This document shows positions 34,373-43,674 of a stretch of DNA of 64,000 bases, one piece after another; the stretch's first letter is position 1, and every line of letters starts with the position of its first letter. A model generated the notes under the pieces. That model saw only the letters and a program-made list of their open reading frames with translations, did no database searches and was not told where the DNA came from. The position numbers were made by a program, and so were the translations under genes. Source of the DNA: Bacteroidota bacterium (lineage in GTDB: Bacteria > Bacteroidota > Ignavibacteria > Ignavibacteriales > Melioribacteraceae); contig JAMCSN010000108.1 of NCBI GenBank assembly GCA_023381535.1, positions 65,059 to 129,058 on the forward strand. The letters are read 5' to 3'.

Positions 34373-36499
34373 TTATTTCAATTTTAGAACGGCTCCCGTA
34401 GTAGGTCCCAATTTGATGCTGCCTTCCGAATCGTAAAGCGGTTTAACCCCGGCTTTGTCTTTATCAACTAAAACTTCCCACTTGCCCTCCGGCAAAGAAA
34501 ATTCCAGTTCTTGATTCGGATCCGCATTGAAGAGAACAACGAAGTTTTGATTTTGATATTTCAGCGTGTAAGCCAAACCGAATTGACTTTTCGGATTATC
34601 ATGAAAAGTGATGTCGGAATAACCGGCATGACGGAACGCATCGTAAGTGTTTCGCAGCTTGATCAATCCTTTGTAATAATCAACAAGGTCTTTGTTGATC
34701 TCAGCATGCTTGTAATTGATGTAGTTGGTCGCGTTGTCTTTGTTATATGAATTGTGATCGATCTTGCCGCGGGTTGGATCATCGAATCTTAAATTGTAAG
34801 GAACAACTTTCGTGCGCGCAAATTCCTGTCCTTCCTGTATCATCGTAATACCTTGTGATGTAAAAAGAAACAACGCGCCTAGTTTGTTCAGCTTTGTCTG
34901 AAGGGGAGTGAGCTTTACAAACTTATCTACATCTTTCATGGTTTTCTCCGGATCGACTTCATGCGAACCGATGCGAATGAAATCGCCGAATGTGTAACCG
35001 TCGTGCGATTCCAAATAGTTAACAGAAAAATCTTTTTTGGAAAATAGTCCGAGTGAATCGCGAAGCAATGTTCCGTTTACGTAACTTTTAATTCTTTGCG
35101 GTGAATTATTTCCATACCATTGTCCAAAGATCCAGCCGAGTCCGTTATTCGGATTTTCACCTTTGATACCGTTGCGGATTTGATCGTTCCAAGCGCCCCA
35201 GCCGTGTTGTGCAACGCCTTTGGGATCGTAAGCGCCGCCCCACGGTTCGCACACGAACACAACATTTGGATTTATTTTTTTCGCTTCAGCAACGATCTCA
35301 TCAATCGTTCCGTAATCGATTAACGTTCCGAGGTCGAATCTGAAACCGTCAACGTGATATTCTTTCATCCAGTACAAAATACTTTCAACGATAAGCCGCC
35401 GCACCATCGGCCGCTCGGTTTTCAGATCGTTGCCGCATCCGCTTCTGGCAATATAGTTGCCTTTGCTGTCGAGGCGGAAATAATATTCTTTGTCGATCTG
35501 TTTTAAATTTCCGATTTCATATTCCGATAGATGATTGTAAACGACATCCATTATCACCGCAATTCCGTCTTTATGGAATGCCTTCACCATATTTTTGAAA
35601 CCGTTAATCTGCGCTCCGTCTTTGCCGATCCATTTATTCCACTTCAGTTTACTCCAGCTTTCATTGTAGTATGCGCACGGTGCAAAAAAGTTTGACGTCA
35701 TGTATCCCCAATAATTTCTCGAATACGGATTCCACGTGTTGAACTTTCCGTCCATCGAATCGCGGTAGGGAATTTCTATAACACCGAATTCTTGGGAAGG
35801 TAAAAGTTCTACCGTATTAACGCCGAGAGATTTTATGTAATCTAGTCCGCCGCGAATTCCTTTTTCTGTCAGACCTTTATATGAGCCGCGGTATTTTGCG
35901 CCGGAAGATTTATCTTCCGTCATATCGCGGATGTGCATTTCGTAAATGATCAGGTCGCGCCAATCTTGTTTGATCCACTGTGTCCCTTCCCAATCGAACG
36001 GTTCATCTTTAACTACAATCGCGCGGCGGGGATTCATATATGTTGTGAAGGACGTAACGGCTTTTGCGTAAGGATCAACACAGATCGGTTTGTTCTCGTT
36101 CGAAATGTCATCGCCTTCATGGTAAACTTTGTAGCCGTAATATCTTCCGTACAGTTCGCCGGCTATCGAAACTTCCCACACTCCGTTTTCATCTTTGGTC
36201 AGCAAATATTCATTGCCGTTTTTTTGTTTCGGTCTGTTGAACAGACAAAGTTTTACATGAGTTGCCGTCGGTGCGAACAACCTGAATACCGTTTTGCCGT
36301 TTTCAACAAATGATCCGAGTTTCTTGTTGGAAAAGAAATCGTCTAATTTTTTTATAGTTTTTCGGGACTCTAAAGAGCCGTCGATTGATCGTGTGTGCCG
36401 TGCTTCACGTAAGTACAATTTTTCTCCTAAAGAATTTTTTACGGAAAAGAGTAATCCTGATAGGATAAATGCCAATATTATTATTGAAGGCTTTTTCAT
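34373..36499 (-). CDS. secreted GH13 debranching enzyme (pullulanase/isoamylase type)
   Basis: 708-residue exported alpha-1,6-glucan hydrolase. Signal peptide-like start MKKPSIIILAFILSGLLFSV; a CBM48-like N-terminal domain (GKTVFRLFAPTATHVKLCLF near 68-87), then the GH13 barrel with region I VVYNHLSE, nucleophile in DGFRFDLG (near 388), acid/base in VFVCEPWGG (near 417) and YLESHDGYTF (near 497). The NYWGYMTSNFFAP stretch is nearer isoamylase/GlgX than the YNWGYDP of type I pullulanase, so substrate preference between pullulan and glycogen is uncertain. Follows the GH31 gene on the same strand with a 53-base gap; both act on alpha-glucans. Confidence 0.88.
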   Translation of the reverse strand: MKKPSIIILAFILSGLLFSVKNSLGEKLYLREARHTRSIDGSLESRKTIKKLDDFFSNKKLGSFVENGKTVFRLFAPTATHVKLCLFNRPKQKNGNEYLLTKDENGVWEVSIAGELYGRYYGYKVYHEGDDISNENKPICVDPYAKAVTSFTTYMNPRRAIVVKDEPFDWEGTQWIKQDWRDLIIYEMHIRDMTEDKSSGAKYRGSYKGLTEKGIRGGLDYIKSLGVNTVELLPSQEFGVIEIPYRDSMDGKFNTWNPYSRNYWGYMTSNFFAPCAYYNESWSKLKWNKWIGKDGAQINGFKNMVKAFHKDGIAVIMDVVYNHLSEYEIGNLKQIDKEYYFRLDSKGNYIARSGCGNDLKTERPMVRRLIVESILYWMKEYHVDGFRFDLGTLIDYGTIDEIVAEAKKINPNVVFVCEPWGGAYDPKGVAQHGWGAWNDQIRNGIKGENPNNGLGWIFGQWYGNNSPQRIKSYVNGTLLRDSLGLFSKKDFSVNYLESHDGYTFGDFIRIGSHEVDPEKTMKDVDKFVKLTPLQTKLNKLGALFLFTSQGITMIQEGQEFARTKVVPYNLRFDDPTRGKIDHNSYNKDNATNYINYKHAEINKDLVDYYKGLIKLRNTYDAFRHAGYSDITFHDNPKSQFGLAYTLKYQNQNFVVLFNADPNQELEFSLPEGKWEVLVDKDKAGVKPLYDSEGSIKLGPTTGAVLKLK

Positions 36500-36552
36500 T
36501 TTATTTCACTCAAAAAGTTGACATCGTTTATGCTGAACCCAAAGTAAAGTTT

Positions 36553-38970
36553 TCAATATTCAAGTTGTACGATAAAATTGCCGGTATCGGCAACCTTTAT
36601 CTGCAAAATATTTTTCGATGAATCATACTTTACGGCATCGCCTGATAACACTTTATCATTCACCTTAACTTTTTTCGGTTCTGCAGAATCTACCAAAGTA
36701 AAAAGATAATTTTTTCTATCGCTTTTGTAAGCGTCTTTCAATTTTGTCACATCCAATTTTGAAATCTTAGATTTAGTTTCAAACGTAAATTTGGTTAACG
36801 AGTATTTTCCCGTTTCGTATTCGTAATCTTTGCCGTTATCTTCATACAAAGTGTATTCTGATTTTTCGGAAGGGAAGATAACAAGTTCAAGCTTCTCAAT
36901 ATTTTTCTCACCTACATAATTCTGAACTTCCTCCATTGGTATCATGCCGCCTTGCTTGATGAAAAGCGGAATTTTGTTGAGCGGCACTTCAAAAAGTTTC
37001 CATTCACCGCCCGTCACAACTTTATTGTTCATCCAGTCATACCATTTTCCTTCAGGCAGATAAAGTTTTTTCGTGGTTTCAGTTGATACAACCATAGGCG
37101 CAACAAGAAGATTTTCACCAATCATAAATTGATATTGAGCGTCGCGGAAATAACAATTTTCATCGTTCTGATAATTGATGAACATGCTGCGCATTATCGG
37201 TAAACCGGTTTGAGCGGCAACATAAAACTCGTTATACCAGAAAGGAAGAAGTTTGTAGCGGAGCTGAATTGCCTGGCGGGAATATTCTTCAACTGTTTCG
37301 TTGAATGCAAAAGGTTCGCGGGCTCGTGTATCGAGTGCAGAATGTCCGCGGAAGAAAGGAGTAAACGCGCCAAGCTGCATCCAGCGGATGTACATTTCAT
37401 TAGTTGGTTCGCCGCCCATGAATCCGCCAACATCGGAACCGATAAACGGCTGCCCGCTTAATCCAACATTTTGCGGCATCACACACGCGAGGCGCAAATG
37501 TTCTTCGCTGGAAACATTATCGCCGGTCCAGTTGGCAGCATATCTCTGGATTCCCGCAAAACCGGAACGGCTTAAAATAAAATGCCGCTGATCGGAATAT
37601 TTTCTTAATCCGTCGCGGGTTGCTTTAGCCATTTCGAGCGCGTAAACATTTTTTATTTTTTTATGATTTGAGATTAATCCATTGTCGTAATACTGAACCA
37701 TATCCGGAACGTTTCCGCCGCCCCAGACAGCGGGCTCATTCATATCATTCCAAAATCCTTCAACTCCTTGATTGAGTAACGCAGAAAGTTTTTCTCCCCA
37801 CCAGTCGCGGGTTTCTTTTTTTGTAAAATCGGGAAAGTAAGCCCAGCTTGGCCAAACCTCGCCTTGATAAGGTACGCCATCGGGATATTTAACAAAAAGA
37901 TTTTTTTCTAATCCTTCCTTTGCAGCAAAATAATTTGAATCTGCTTTTACGCCGGGATCAATAATAGGAATAACTTTGAACCCGTCTTTCTTAAGATCGG
38001 ATAACATTTGCGGCGGATTTGGAAAACGTTCTTTATCCCACGTGAACACGCGGTAACCGTCCATGTAATGAATGTCGAGATAAATTACATCGCACGGAAT
38101 ATTATTGCTTCGAAAACTTTTTGCTATTGACCGGACTTTGGATTCGGGATAATAACTCCATCTGCTTTGCTGATAACCGAGCGCCCACATCGGCGGCAAT
38201 TCCATTCTTCCGGTAAGTTTTGTGTAATCGGAAATAACGCGCTTAAATTCCGGTCCGTAAATAAAATAATAATCCATCTCGCCCTTATCGGCGCCAAACC
38301 AGTAGAAACGGTTATTGCTTGCACCCATGTTGAAGTATGATTTATAAGTGTTGTCGAAAAAGATTCCGTAAGCTTTGTGATTGCGAAGTCCCATAAAAAA
38401 CGGAATTGAAACGTAAAGCGGCTCTTGTCTTCCAGTGTAACCGTAAAAGTCGGTATTCCACATTGTGTATTGTTCGCCGTTCTTGATCAAGCTTTCATTT
38501 GCTTTTTCGCCCAGGCCAAAAAATCTTTCATCTGTAAAAAGTTTTTTATGACAGCGCACTTCATCTTTATCAAATGAAACACCGAAACTTTCTTCATCGG
38601 AATTCAACAGATTCATTTGTTTGTCATATATAGATACGCGGCAGGGATTTTTTTTGATATGAACAATCAGTTCATCTGTTTCAATAACAAAAAAATCTTT
38701 TTCTTCTTTGAAATCGAATTTTATTTTTTCCGGTTGCTGGTAAATAACGGCGTAAGAGGTTGCCTGAGAAAAATCATTTTGATTAGTATATCGGAAACGA
38801 ATCAAGTTTTGCTCGACAACGTAGATGTTCAACTTTGCATTGCTGAGCGTAAACTCAACGCGGTTAGATTCCAACTTGAAACTTTTTACCCCACCAACAA
38901 AATCAAATCCCGCATAAACAACGGAAATAAAAAAGAAGAATGCCAATGAAGTAAAAATTGTCTTTTCCAT
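36553..38970 (-). CDS. secreted GH31 alpha-glucosidase
   Basis: 805 residues with signal peptide MEKTIFTSLAFFFFISVVYA. GH31 core: nucleophile in GFWNDMNEPAVW (near 405), acid/base region SRSGFAGIQRYAANWTGD and GSDVGGF (near 510), substrate-binding FRGHSALDTRAREPF, and the FFGLGEKA start of the family. Releases glucose from alpha-linked oligosaccharides (alpha-glucosidase; alpha-xylosidase less likely). ATG at 38970 is chosen for the signal peptide and for AGGA upstream; the extra 36 codons to 39078 overlap the divergent promoter region. No T9SS tail, so probably periplasmic. Upstream gene of a two-gene alpha-glucan operon. Confidence 0.92.
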   Translation of the reverse strand: MEKTIFTSLAFFFFISVVYAGFDFVGGVKSFKLESNRVEFTLSNAKLNIYVVEQNLIRFRYTNQNDFSQATSYAVIYQQPEKIKFDFKEEKDFFVIETDELIVHIKKNPCRVSIYDKQMNLLNSDEESFGVSFDKDEVRCHKKLFTDERFFGLGEKANESLIKNGEQYTMWNTDFYGYTGRQEPLYVSIPFFMGLRNHKAYGIFFDNTYKSYFNMGASNNRFYWFGADKGEMDYYFIYGPEFKRVISDYTKLTGRMELPPMWALGYQQSRWSYYPESKVRSIAKSFRSNNIPCDVIYLDIHYMDGYRVFTWDKERFPNPPQMLSDLKKDGFKVIPIIDPGVKADSNYFAAKEGLEKNLFVKYPDGVPYQGEVWPSWAYFPDFTKKETRDWWGEKLSALLNQGVEGFWNDMNEPAVWGGGNVPDMVQYYDNGLISNHKKIKNVYALEMAKATRDGLRKYSDQRHFILSRSGFAGIQRYAANWTGDNVSSEEHLRLACVMPQNVGLSGQPFIGSDVGGFMGGEPTNEMYIRWMQLGAFTPFFRGHSALDTRAREPFAFNETVEEYSRQAIQLRYKLLPFWYNEFYVAAQTGLPIMRSMFINYQNDENCYFRDAQYQFMIGENLLVAPMVVSTETTKKLYLPEGKWYDWMNNKVVTGGEWKLFEVPLNKIPLFIKQGGMIPMEEVQNYVGEKNIEKLELVIFPSEKSEYTLYEDNGKDYEYETGKYSLTKFTFETKSKISKLDVTKLKDAYKSDRKNYLFTLVDSAEPKKVKVNDKVLSGDAVKYDSSKNILQIKVADTGNFIVQLEY

Positions 38971-39205
38971 TTTGATTCCTAATATTGAAATATGTGGGCA
39001 GAAAAATATGAATTGTGCGGTTGAATGGAAAATTGTATGCGCAAAAATTGTGGAAAACCGGTTTGAATCAATAATCAAAGTCGAGGCGCCAAATTATTTA
39101 AAGTTTTCGATTGACTATGATAAACTATTTGCGGAATTTCATGTGGCGCTGACACAAACTTCTCTCCTGAATAAATAATTCTTACAACAAAATCAGAGGG
39201 TCAAT

Positions 39206-39628
39206 ATGAACGTAAAAAAACTAATTATTGCCTTTGTCGTTGTGTTTATTCTATTGGAGGCAACAAACTACCTTGTCAACATGGTAATTTTATCTTCCAC
39301 TTACGCTAATCCCGATATTTCCAAAATTTTCCGGCCAATGGCTGAGATGGAATCCAAAATGTGGATGATGTGGATCGCAGATTTGGTTTATTCATTTTTC
39401 TTTGTATTCATTTTTGTTAAAGGTTATGAGAGCAAAGGAATCATGGAAGGTGTCCGCTACGGAATTTATATTGGTCTCTTCATACAGCTTTTGGCAGCCG
39501 TAGCTCAGAACGTTTTTTATCCGGTACCTGGTTACCTTGCTGTTCAGTGGTTTATTTACGGATTGATTCAATCCGTAATTTTTGGCGTTGCAGCAGCAAT
39601 GATTTACAAACCAAAAGCCGCAGCATAA
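39206..39628 (+). CDS. small integral membrane protein (140 aa)
   Basis: Four predicted membrane helices: residues ~7-27, 58-76, 87-107 and 115-133. No recognisable catalytic motif; proteins of this size and four-helix layout are common and uncharacterised in this phylum. AGAGGGTC six to nine bases before the ATG is a fair ribosome site. Divergent from GH31 and followed by a bidirectional terminator. Confidence 0.75.
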   Translation: MNVKKLIIAFVVVFILLEATNYLVNMVILSSTYANPDISKIFRPMAEMESKMWMMWIADLVYSFFFVFIFVKGYESKGIMEGVRYGIYIGLFIQLLAAVAQNVFYPVPGYLAVQWFIYGLIQSVIFGVAAAMIYKPKAAA

Positions 39629-39653
39629 TGAGCGAATGAAATTGTAATAAATA

Positions 39654-39691
39654 AAAACCGGAGCGGATTAGTCTTCTCCGGTTTTTTCTTT
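39654..39691. terminator. bidirectional intrinsic terminator
   Basis: Ten-bp stem AAAACCGGAG (39654-39663) with CTCCGGTTTT (39676-39685), loop 12, and T-runs on both strands (TTTTTTCTTTTT on plus). It lies between the convergent membrane protein and M1 peptidase genes and can serve both. Confidence 0.85.
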
Positions 39692-39700
39692 TTAGAAATG

Positions 39701-41704
39701 CTACTTGAGCAGCATCATTTTCTTAGTCTCAATGAAATCGCCGCATTTAAGGGTGTAGTAATAAACACCACTGGATAATTGAAAATTGCGAATTGCGAAT
39801 TGATAATTATATATACCCGCATGCTGAAATTGATTAACCAATGTTGCCACCTCTTTACCCAATTCATCATAAACTTTCAAACTTACGTTGCTCGCAATCG
39901 GTAGCTGATAACTGATGACCGTCGATGGATTAAACGGATTCGGATAATTTTGAGAAAGGTAAAAACTAGATGGTGTGATAAAAAGGTCCGGCTCAAAATT
40001 GATTGCCAGGATATCTTTTAGCAGCCAATTTTTTGGATCAACTTGAATTGAGAGTGGCTTTCCGTTTAACGGGAATTGGAATACCTGAGTTTGCAAATTA
40101 TTTACTATCGAGAAATTTTCTACGCCATTTTCAGTGTTAACAGTCAATTGTATGGGCATTGTAAAAAAAGATGGATTTGTATTAACGTTTTGCACAACAC
40201 GAACTACTAAACTGTAATTATTCCCATTGGTTGTTTCATAGTTCCACCCAAACGTGTACTTCGGATAATTCTCGCCGTAAATCCATTCCCGAAAAAAATA
40301 ATTTAAGTCCATTCCGCTTACACGTTCAGCAATACGCTGAAAATCTTCTGTTGTTGCTACGTTGTATGCAAGTCCCGGTTCGTTTGAGTATTCTTTCATG
40401 ATTTCGAAAAAATTAACATCGCCAACAATTCCGCGCAGCATGTGAAGAACCATTGCACCTTTTTTGTATGAACGCGCCGAATTAAAAATCTCGTTTTCAT
40501 CGTTAATGTTTTGAACGTAGATCGTTCCAGTTGCAGTTTTAGCTCGCGTCATAAAGTTTGAGACGTAACTGTTGAAATCTGCCGTTCCGTATTTTGCTTC
40601 CCGGTAAATGCATTCGCAGTACGAAGCGAATCCTTCATTCAGCCAAATATTTTGCCAATCCTTGCATGTTACTTTGTCGCCGAACCATTGATGTGATAAT
40701 TCGTGAGCGATTACCATTTCGTTATCCATCGCGCCGCCGCCGAGAGAGGTGCACGTTTGATGTTCCATTCCACCGCCCCATGCAAATTCCGCATGAGCAT
40801 ATTTTTCTCTCGTGTAAGGATATGTTCCAAACTTATCGGAATAAATTTGCATCATGTCTTTGGTCTTATCTAAAACAGTTTTCCTCGCTGCTGTTAATCT
40901 TTCGGGATAGCTGTAATGAATGATCGGAAAAGTTTTTCCCGGCGCGTACTGAAATGTGTCCTGATAAATTTCATAATTGCTGACGGCTATCGAGATCAAA
41001 TAATTGGCAATGGGGTAACTATTATGCCATTTGTATGTTTTTGTTCCGTTGCCGTTGTTAACAACATCAACAAGTTTTCCGTTTGAAACGGAAGTGTATG
41101 AACTGTCTGCGGTAATCCATACATCCGATGAATCGGCTTTGTCTGCGGGAGTGTCTTTCGAAGGCCACCAATCGCATGCGCCGTACGGTTCGCTTAATGA
41201 TGAAATAACGATTTTCCCGGCATTCTGATCATAAAAAGAAAATGAAGCGCTGCTTATCAAACCATTTCCGGAAGTTGGAACACCGGCATAAGAGATAACA
41301 ACGCTAAACGATTCTCCCAAAGAATAATTTCTATTAAGCGTAATTACAAGTTGATTGCTGTTTGAGGGCTGAGAAAAACTCAAATTGTTTCCGCTCAAAG
41401 TTACCGATGATACGGTTAAAGCATTTACCAAATCCAGGTAGAATGAGTTGATTTGTGACCGAGCAACGCGGGCGTTAACAGTAACCCTTCCTAACAAGTA
41501 ATTTGGATTTGCAGTAACTGTGAGATCTATTTTATAGTAGGTAACGTCAATGTTGCTGTCGCCGGGATACTGAATTTGAGAAATCTTATTCAGCTGCTGA
41601 AACGCACGTATCTTGGCTTGTGAACAGTAATCAGCACCATCCTGCGCGAACGTTATGACATGTACAAAGAAAAGGATTGCGATGAAGAATGAATATTTTT
41701 TCAC
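39701..41704 (-). CDS. secreted M1 aminopeptidase with T9SS sorting domain
   Basis: Zinc aminopeptidase of 667 residues exported by a GTG-started signal peptide (MKKYSFFIAILFFVHVITFA). Catalytic HELSHQW (near 331, zinc ligands with the Glu of WLNEGFASY) and the substrate-binding GGGMEHQ (a GxMEN variant). The C-terminal ~85 residues are a type IX sorting domain: SQNYPNPFNPSTVISYQL, LKVYDELGKEVATLV, SSGVYYYTLK. In that domain the codons for YQFAIRNFQLS come from a GCGAATTGCGAATTG repeat, an unusual filling of an otherwise conserved loop. AAGGT before the start. Likely cell-surface protein degradation. Confidence 0.93.
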   Translation of the reverse strand: MKKYSFFIAILFFVHVITFAQDGADYCSQAKIRAFQQLNKISQIQYPGDSNIDVTYYKIDLTVTANPNYLLGRVTVNARVARSQINSFYLDLVNALTVSSVTLSGNNLSFSQPSNSNQLVITLNRNYSLGESFSVVISYAGVPTSGNGLISSASFSFYDQNAGKIVISSLSEPYGACDWWPSKDTPADKADSSDVWITADSSYTSVSNGKLVDVVNNGNGTKTYKWHNSYPIANYLISIAVSNYEIYQDTFQYAPGKTFPIIHYSYPERLTAARKTVLDKTKDMMQIYSDKFGTYPYTREKYAHAEFAWGGGMEHQTCTSLGGGAMDNEMVIAHELSHQWFGDKVTCKDWQNIWLNEGFASYCECIYREAKYGTADFNSYVSNFMTRAKTATGTIYVQNINDENEIFNSARSYKKGAMVLHMLRGIVGDVNFFEIMKEYSNEPGLAYNVATTEDFQRIAERVSGMDLNYFFREWIYGENYPKYTFGWNYETTNGNNYSLVVRVVQNVNTNPSFFTMPIQLTVNTENGVENFSIVNNLQTQVFQFPLNGKPLSIQVDPKNWLLKDILAINFEPDLFITPSSFYLSQNYPNPFNPSTVISYQLPIASNVSLKVYDELGKEVATLVNQFQHAGIYNYQFAIRNFQLSSGVYYYTLKCGDFIETKKMMLLK

Positions 41705-41933
41705 GTGTTACCTTTTATTTTACGGCGGAAAATATTCAACTATGAGCTCAAGGGAAAGAGATTTTTTCCTGGACTATTAGGTCTGTGATGAAAATTATAG
41801 AAGTAGAAATATCTTCTATCATAAGTATTAATGATGAATATTTTCTATTTTTATTAAAAGCTGTTGCAAAGATTGTAAAACAGTTGCAGTAAAACTGATT
41901 CATCCAATCATACGAAATTAGTAAGGATATAAA

Positions 41934-43202
41934 ATGAGCAGACATTCAAAAATTTTTATAGGACTGATTTTTGGTGCAGTTGCCGGCGTTGCGTGCAACT
42001 TCCTATTTCCAAATGCACCCTGGCTGGTAATCGTCCAGAATTATATAAGCGATCCGTTAGGAAAAATATTTTTGAATCTGCTTATCATGATGGTTATCCC
42101 GCTGGTGTTTGCAAGTCTCTCTTTAGGTGTGGCGCAGATTGGTGATTTGAAAAAACTTGGCCGCATTGGATTCAAAACTATCAGCTACTTTATTCTTGTC
42201 ACAACTCTTGCTGTTACTATTGGTTTGGTACTTGTTAATGTTATTCGTCCGGGCGATTATTTGCCCGCTGAAACTAAGACTCAATTGTTAACTTCATACA
42301 GAGGGCAAGCAACTGAAATAAAAGAAGCAACCGAGAAAACGGAATTTGGAATTCAAACTTTGGTAAACATTGTTCCTCGCAATCCATTTTCGGCAGTAGC
42401 TAAGCCAAGTCCCGATATGCTTGCGCTAATCTTTGTCTCTTTGATCGTTGGGATTGCTCTTACTCTGATTGATAAAAAGAAGGCGGAACCATTGATTCGT
42501 TTGCTTGAAGGAATTAACGACGTTACTGTGATCGTAATAAATCTTGCGATGAAGCTGGCTCCGTTCGGTGTTGCGGCTTTGATCTTCAGTGTGACTTCTA
42601 GATTCGGTTTTCATCTTCTGGTCGCGTTAAGCATGTACATCATTACCGTTTTAGTGGGATTAGCGATTCATCAGTTCGGAGTTTTTTCAATTCTTATAAA
42701 AATATTTGCGCGCTATAATCCGATGAAATTCTTCCGAAAGGTAGAGACGGTTATGTTGACTGCTTTTTCAACCAGTTCCAGCAGCGCAACATTGCCTACT
42801 ACAATGTCGGTCTCACAAGAGAATCTTGGCATCCCTTCTCAAATAACCGGCTTCGTTTTGCCGTTGGGCGCCACAATGAATATGAACGGCACTGCTTTGT
42901 TTGAAGGAGTGACCGTTCTTTTTCTCGCTCAAGTTTTCGGAATTAATTTATCTCTTGGAATGCAAATAGTGGTTATCATAATGAGTGTGCTCACAGCAAT
43001 AGGTTCTGCTGGAGTGCCGTCTGGTTCAATACCGTTGTTGGTTATTGTGCTGGCAATGGTTAACATTCCGCCTGAAGGCATTGCAATTATTCTCGGCGCT
43101 GATCGGCTGCTGGATATGTGCAGAACCGTCCTGAATGTTACCGGTGATATTACATGCGCTGCTTATATTGCGCGGTCGGAAGGATTTGAGCTTAAGCAAT
43201 AA
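41934..43202 (+). CDS. dicarboxylate/amino acid:cation symporter (DAACS)
   Basis: 422-residue transporter of the GltP/DctA family, with about eight helices and two re-entrant loops. The family motifs are clear: hairpin SSSSATLPTTM (near 285), the NMNGTALFEG unwound helix (near 318) and GSAGVPSGSIPLL (near 362), ending with the LDMCRTVLNVTGD substrate site containing Asp and Arg. Substrate is glutamate, aspartate or a C4-dicarboxylate; Arg before TVLN favours an acidic amino acid. Single gene convergent with the epimerase. Confidence 0.93.
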   Translation: MSRHSKIFIGLIFGAVAGVACNFLFPNAPWLVIVQNYISDPLGKIFLNLLIMMVIPLVFASLSLGVAQIGDLKKLGRIGFKTISYFILVTTLAVTIGLVLVNVIRPGDYLPAETKTQLLTSYRGQATEIKEATEKTEFGIQTLVNIVPRNPFSAVAKPSPDMLALIFVSLIVGIALTLIDKKKAEPLIRLLEGINDVTVIVINLAMKLAPFGVAALIFSVTSRFGFHLLVALSMYIITVLVGLAIHQFGVFSILIKIFARYNPMKFFRKVETVMLTAFSTSSSSATLPTTMSVSQENLGIPSQITGFVLPLGATMNMNGTALFEGVTVLFLAQVFGINLSLGMQIVVIIMSVLTAIGSAGVPSGSIPLLVIVLAMVNIPPEGIAIILGADRLLDMCRTVLNVTGDITCAAYIARSEGFELKQ

Positions 43203-43220
43203 GTATGAATGAAATTTTTG

Positions 43221-43631
43221 CTAAGATTTTTTTTGTTCGCAAAGTTCTATCAAAACTCCGTTGGTTGATCTTGGATGAAGGAACGCGATCTTAAAACCTT
43301 CGGCACCAATACGGGATTCTTTGTTAACGAGCTGAACGTTTTTTTCTTCCGCTTCTTTTAGTGCGTCGTTCAAATTATCCGTCGCAAATGCAATGTGATG
43401 GATTCCTTCCCCTTTGTTTTCGATAAACCTTGCAATCGGTCCGTCCGGTTCGGTCGATTCAAGCAATTCAATTTTGGTTTGTCCTAACATGAAAAATGCG
43501 GTTCTAACTTTTTGATCTTTTACTTCTTCAATGGCATAACACTTCAATCCGAAAATATTTTCATAATGCTTGATGGACTCTTCTAAATTTTTAACCGCAA
43601 TTCCGATATGCTCTATTTTTGTTAGGTTCAT
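43221..43631 (-). CDS. mce: methylmalonyl-CoA epimerase
   Basis: Interconverts (2R)- and (2S)-methylmalonyl-CoA. 136-residue vicinal-oxygen-chelate protein: metal ligands in IEHIGIAVKNLEESIKHYE (His near 7), IHHIAFATDNL (His near 77) and VLIELCE (Glu near 131), ending the usual way. AGGAGT before the ATG is a good ribosome site. It follows the mutase gene by 43 bases in the same direction, so they form a propionate/succinate interconversion operon. Confidence 0.95.
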   Translation of the reverse strand: MNLTKIEHIGIAVKNLEESIKHYENIFGLKCYAIEEVKDQKVRTAFFMLGQTKIELLESTEPDGPIARFIENKGEGIHHIAFATDNLNDALKEAEEKNVQLVNKESRIGAEGFKIAFLHPRSTNGVLIELCEQKKS

Positions 43632-43674
43632 ATTTACTCCTCAGACATCCCTCTAGACTAAAGGGGGTTGTTAA

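Noticed and set aside
38972..39178. 68-aa frame between GH31 and the membrane-protein gene
   Set aside because: It covers the shared promoter region of divergent genes, starts with no ribosome site and has no recognisable content.
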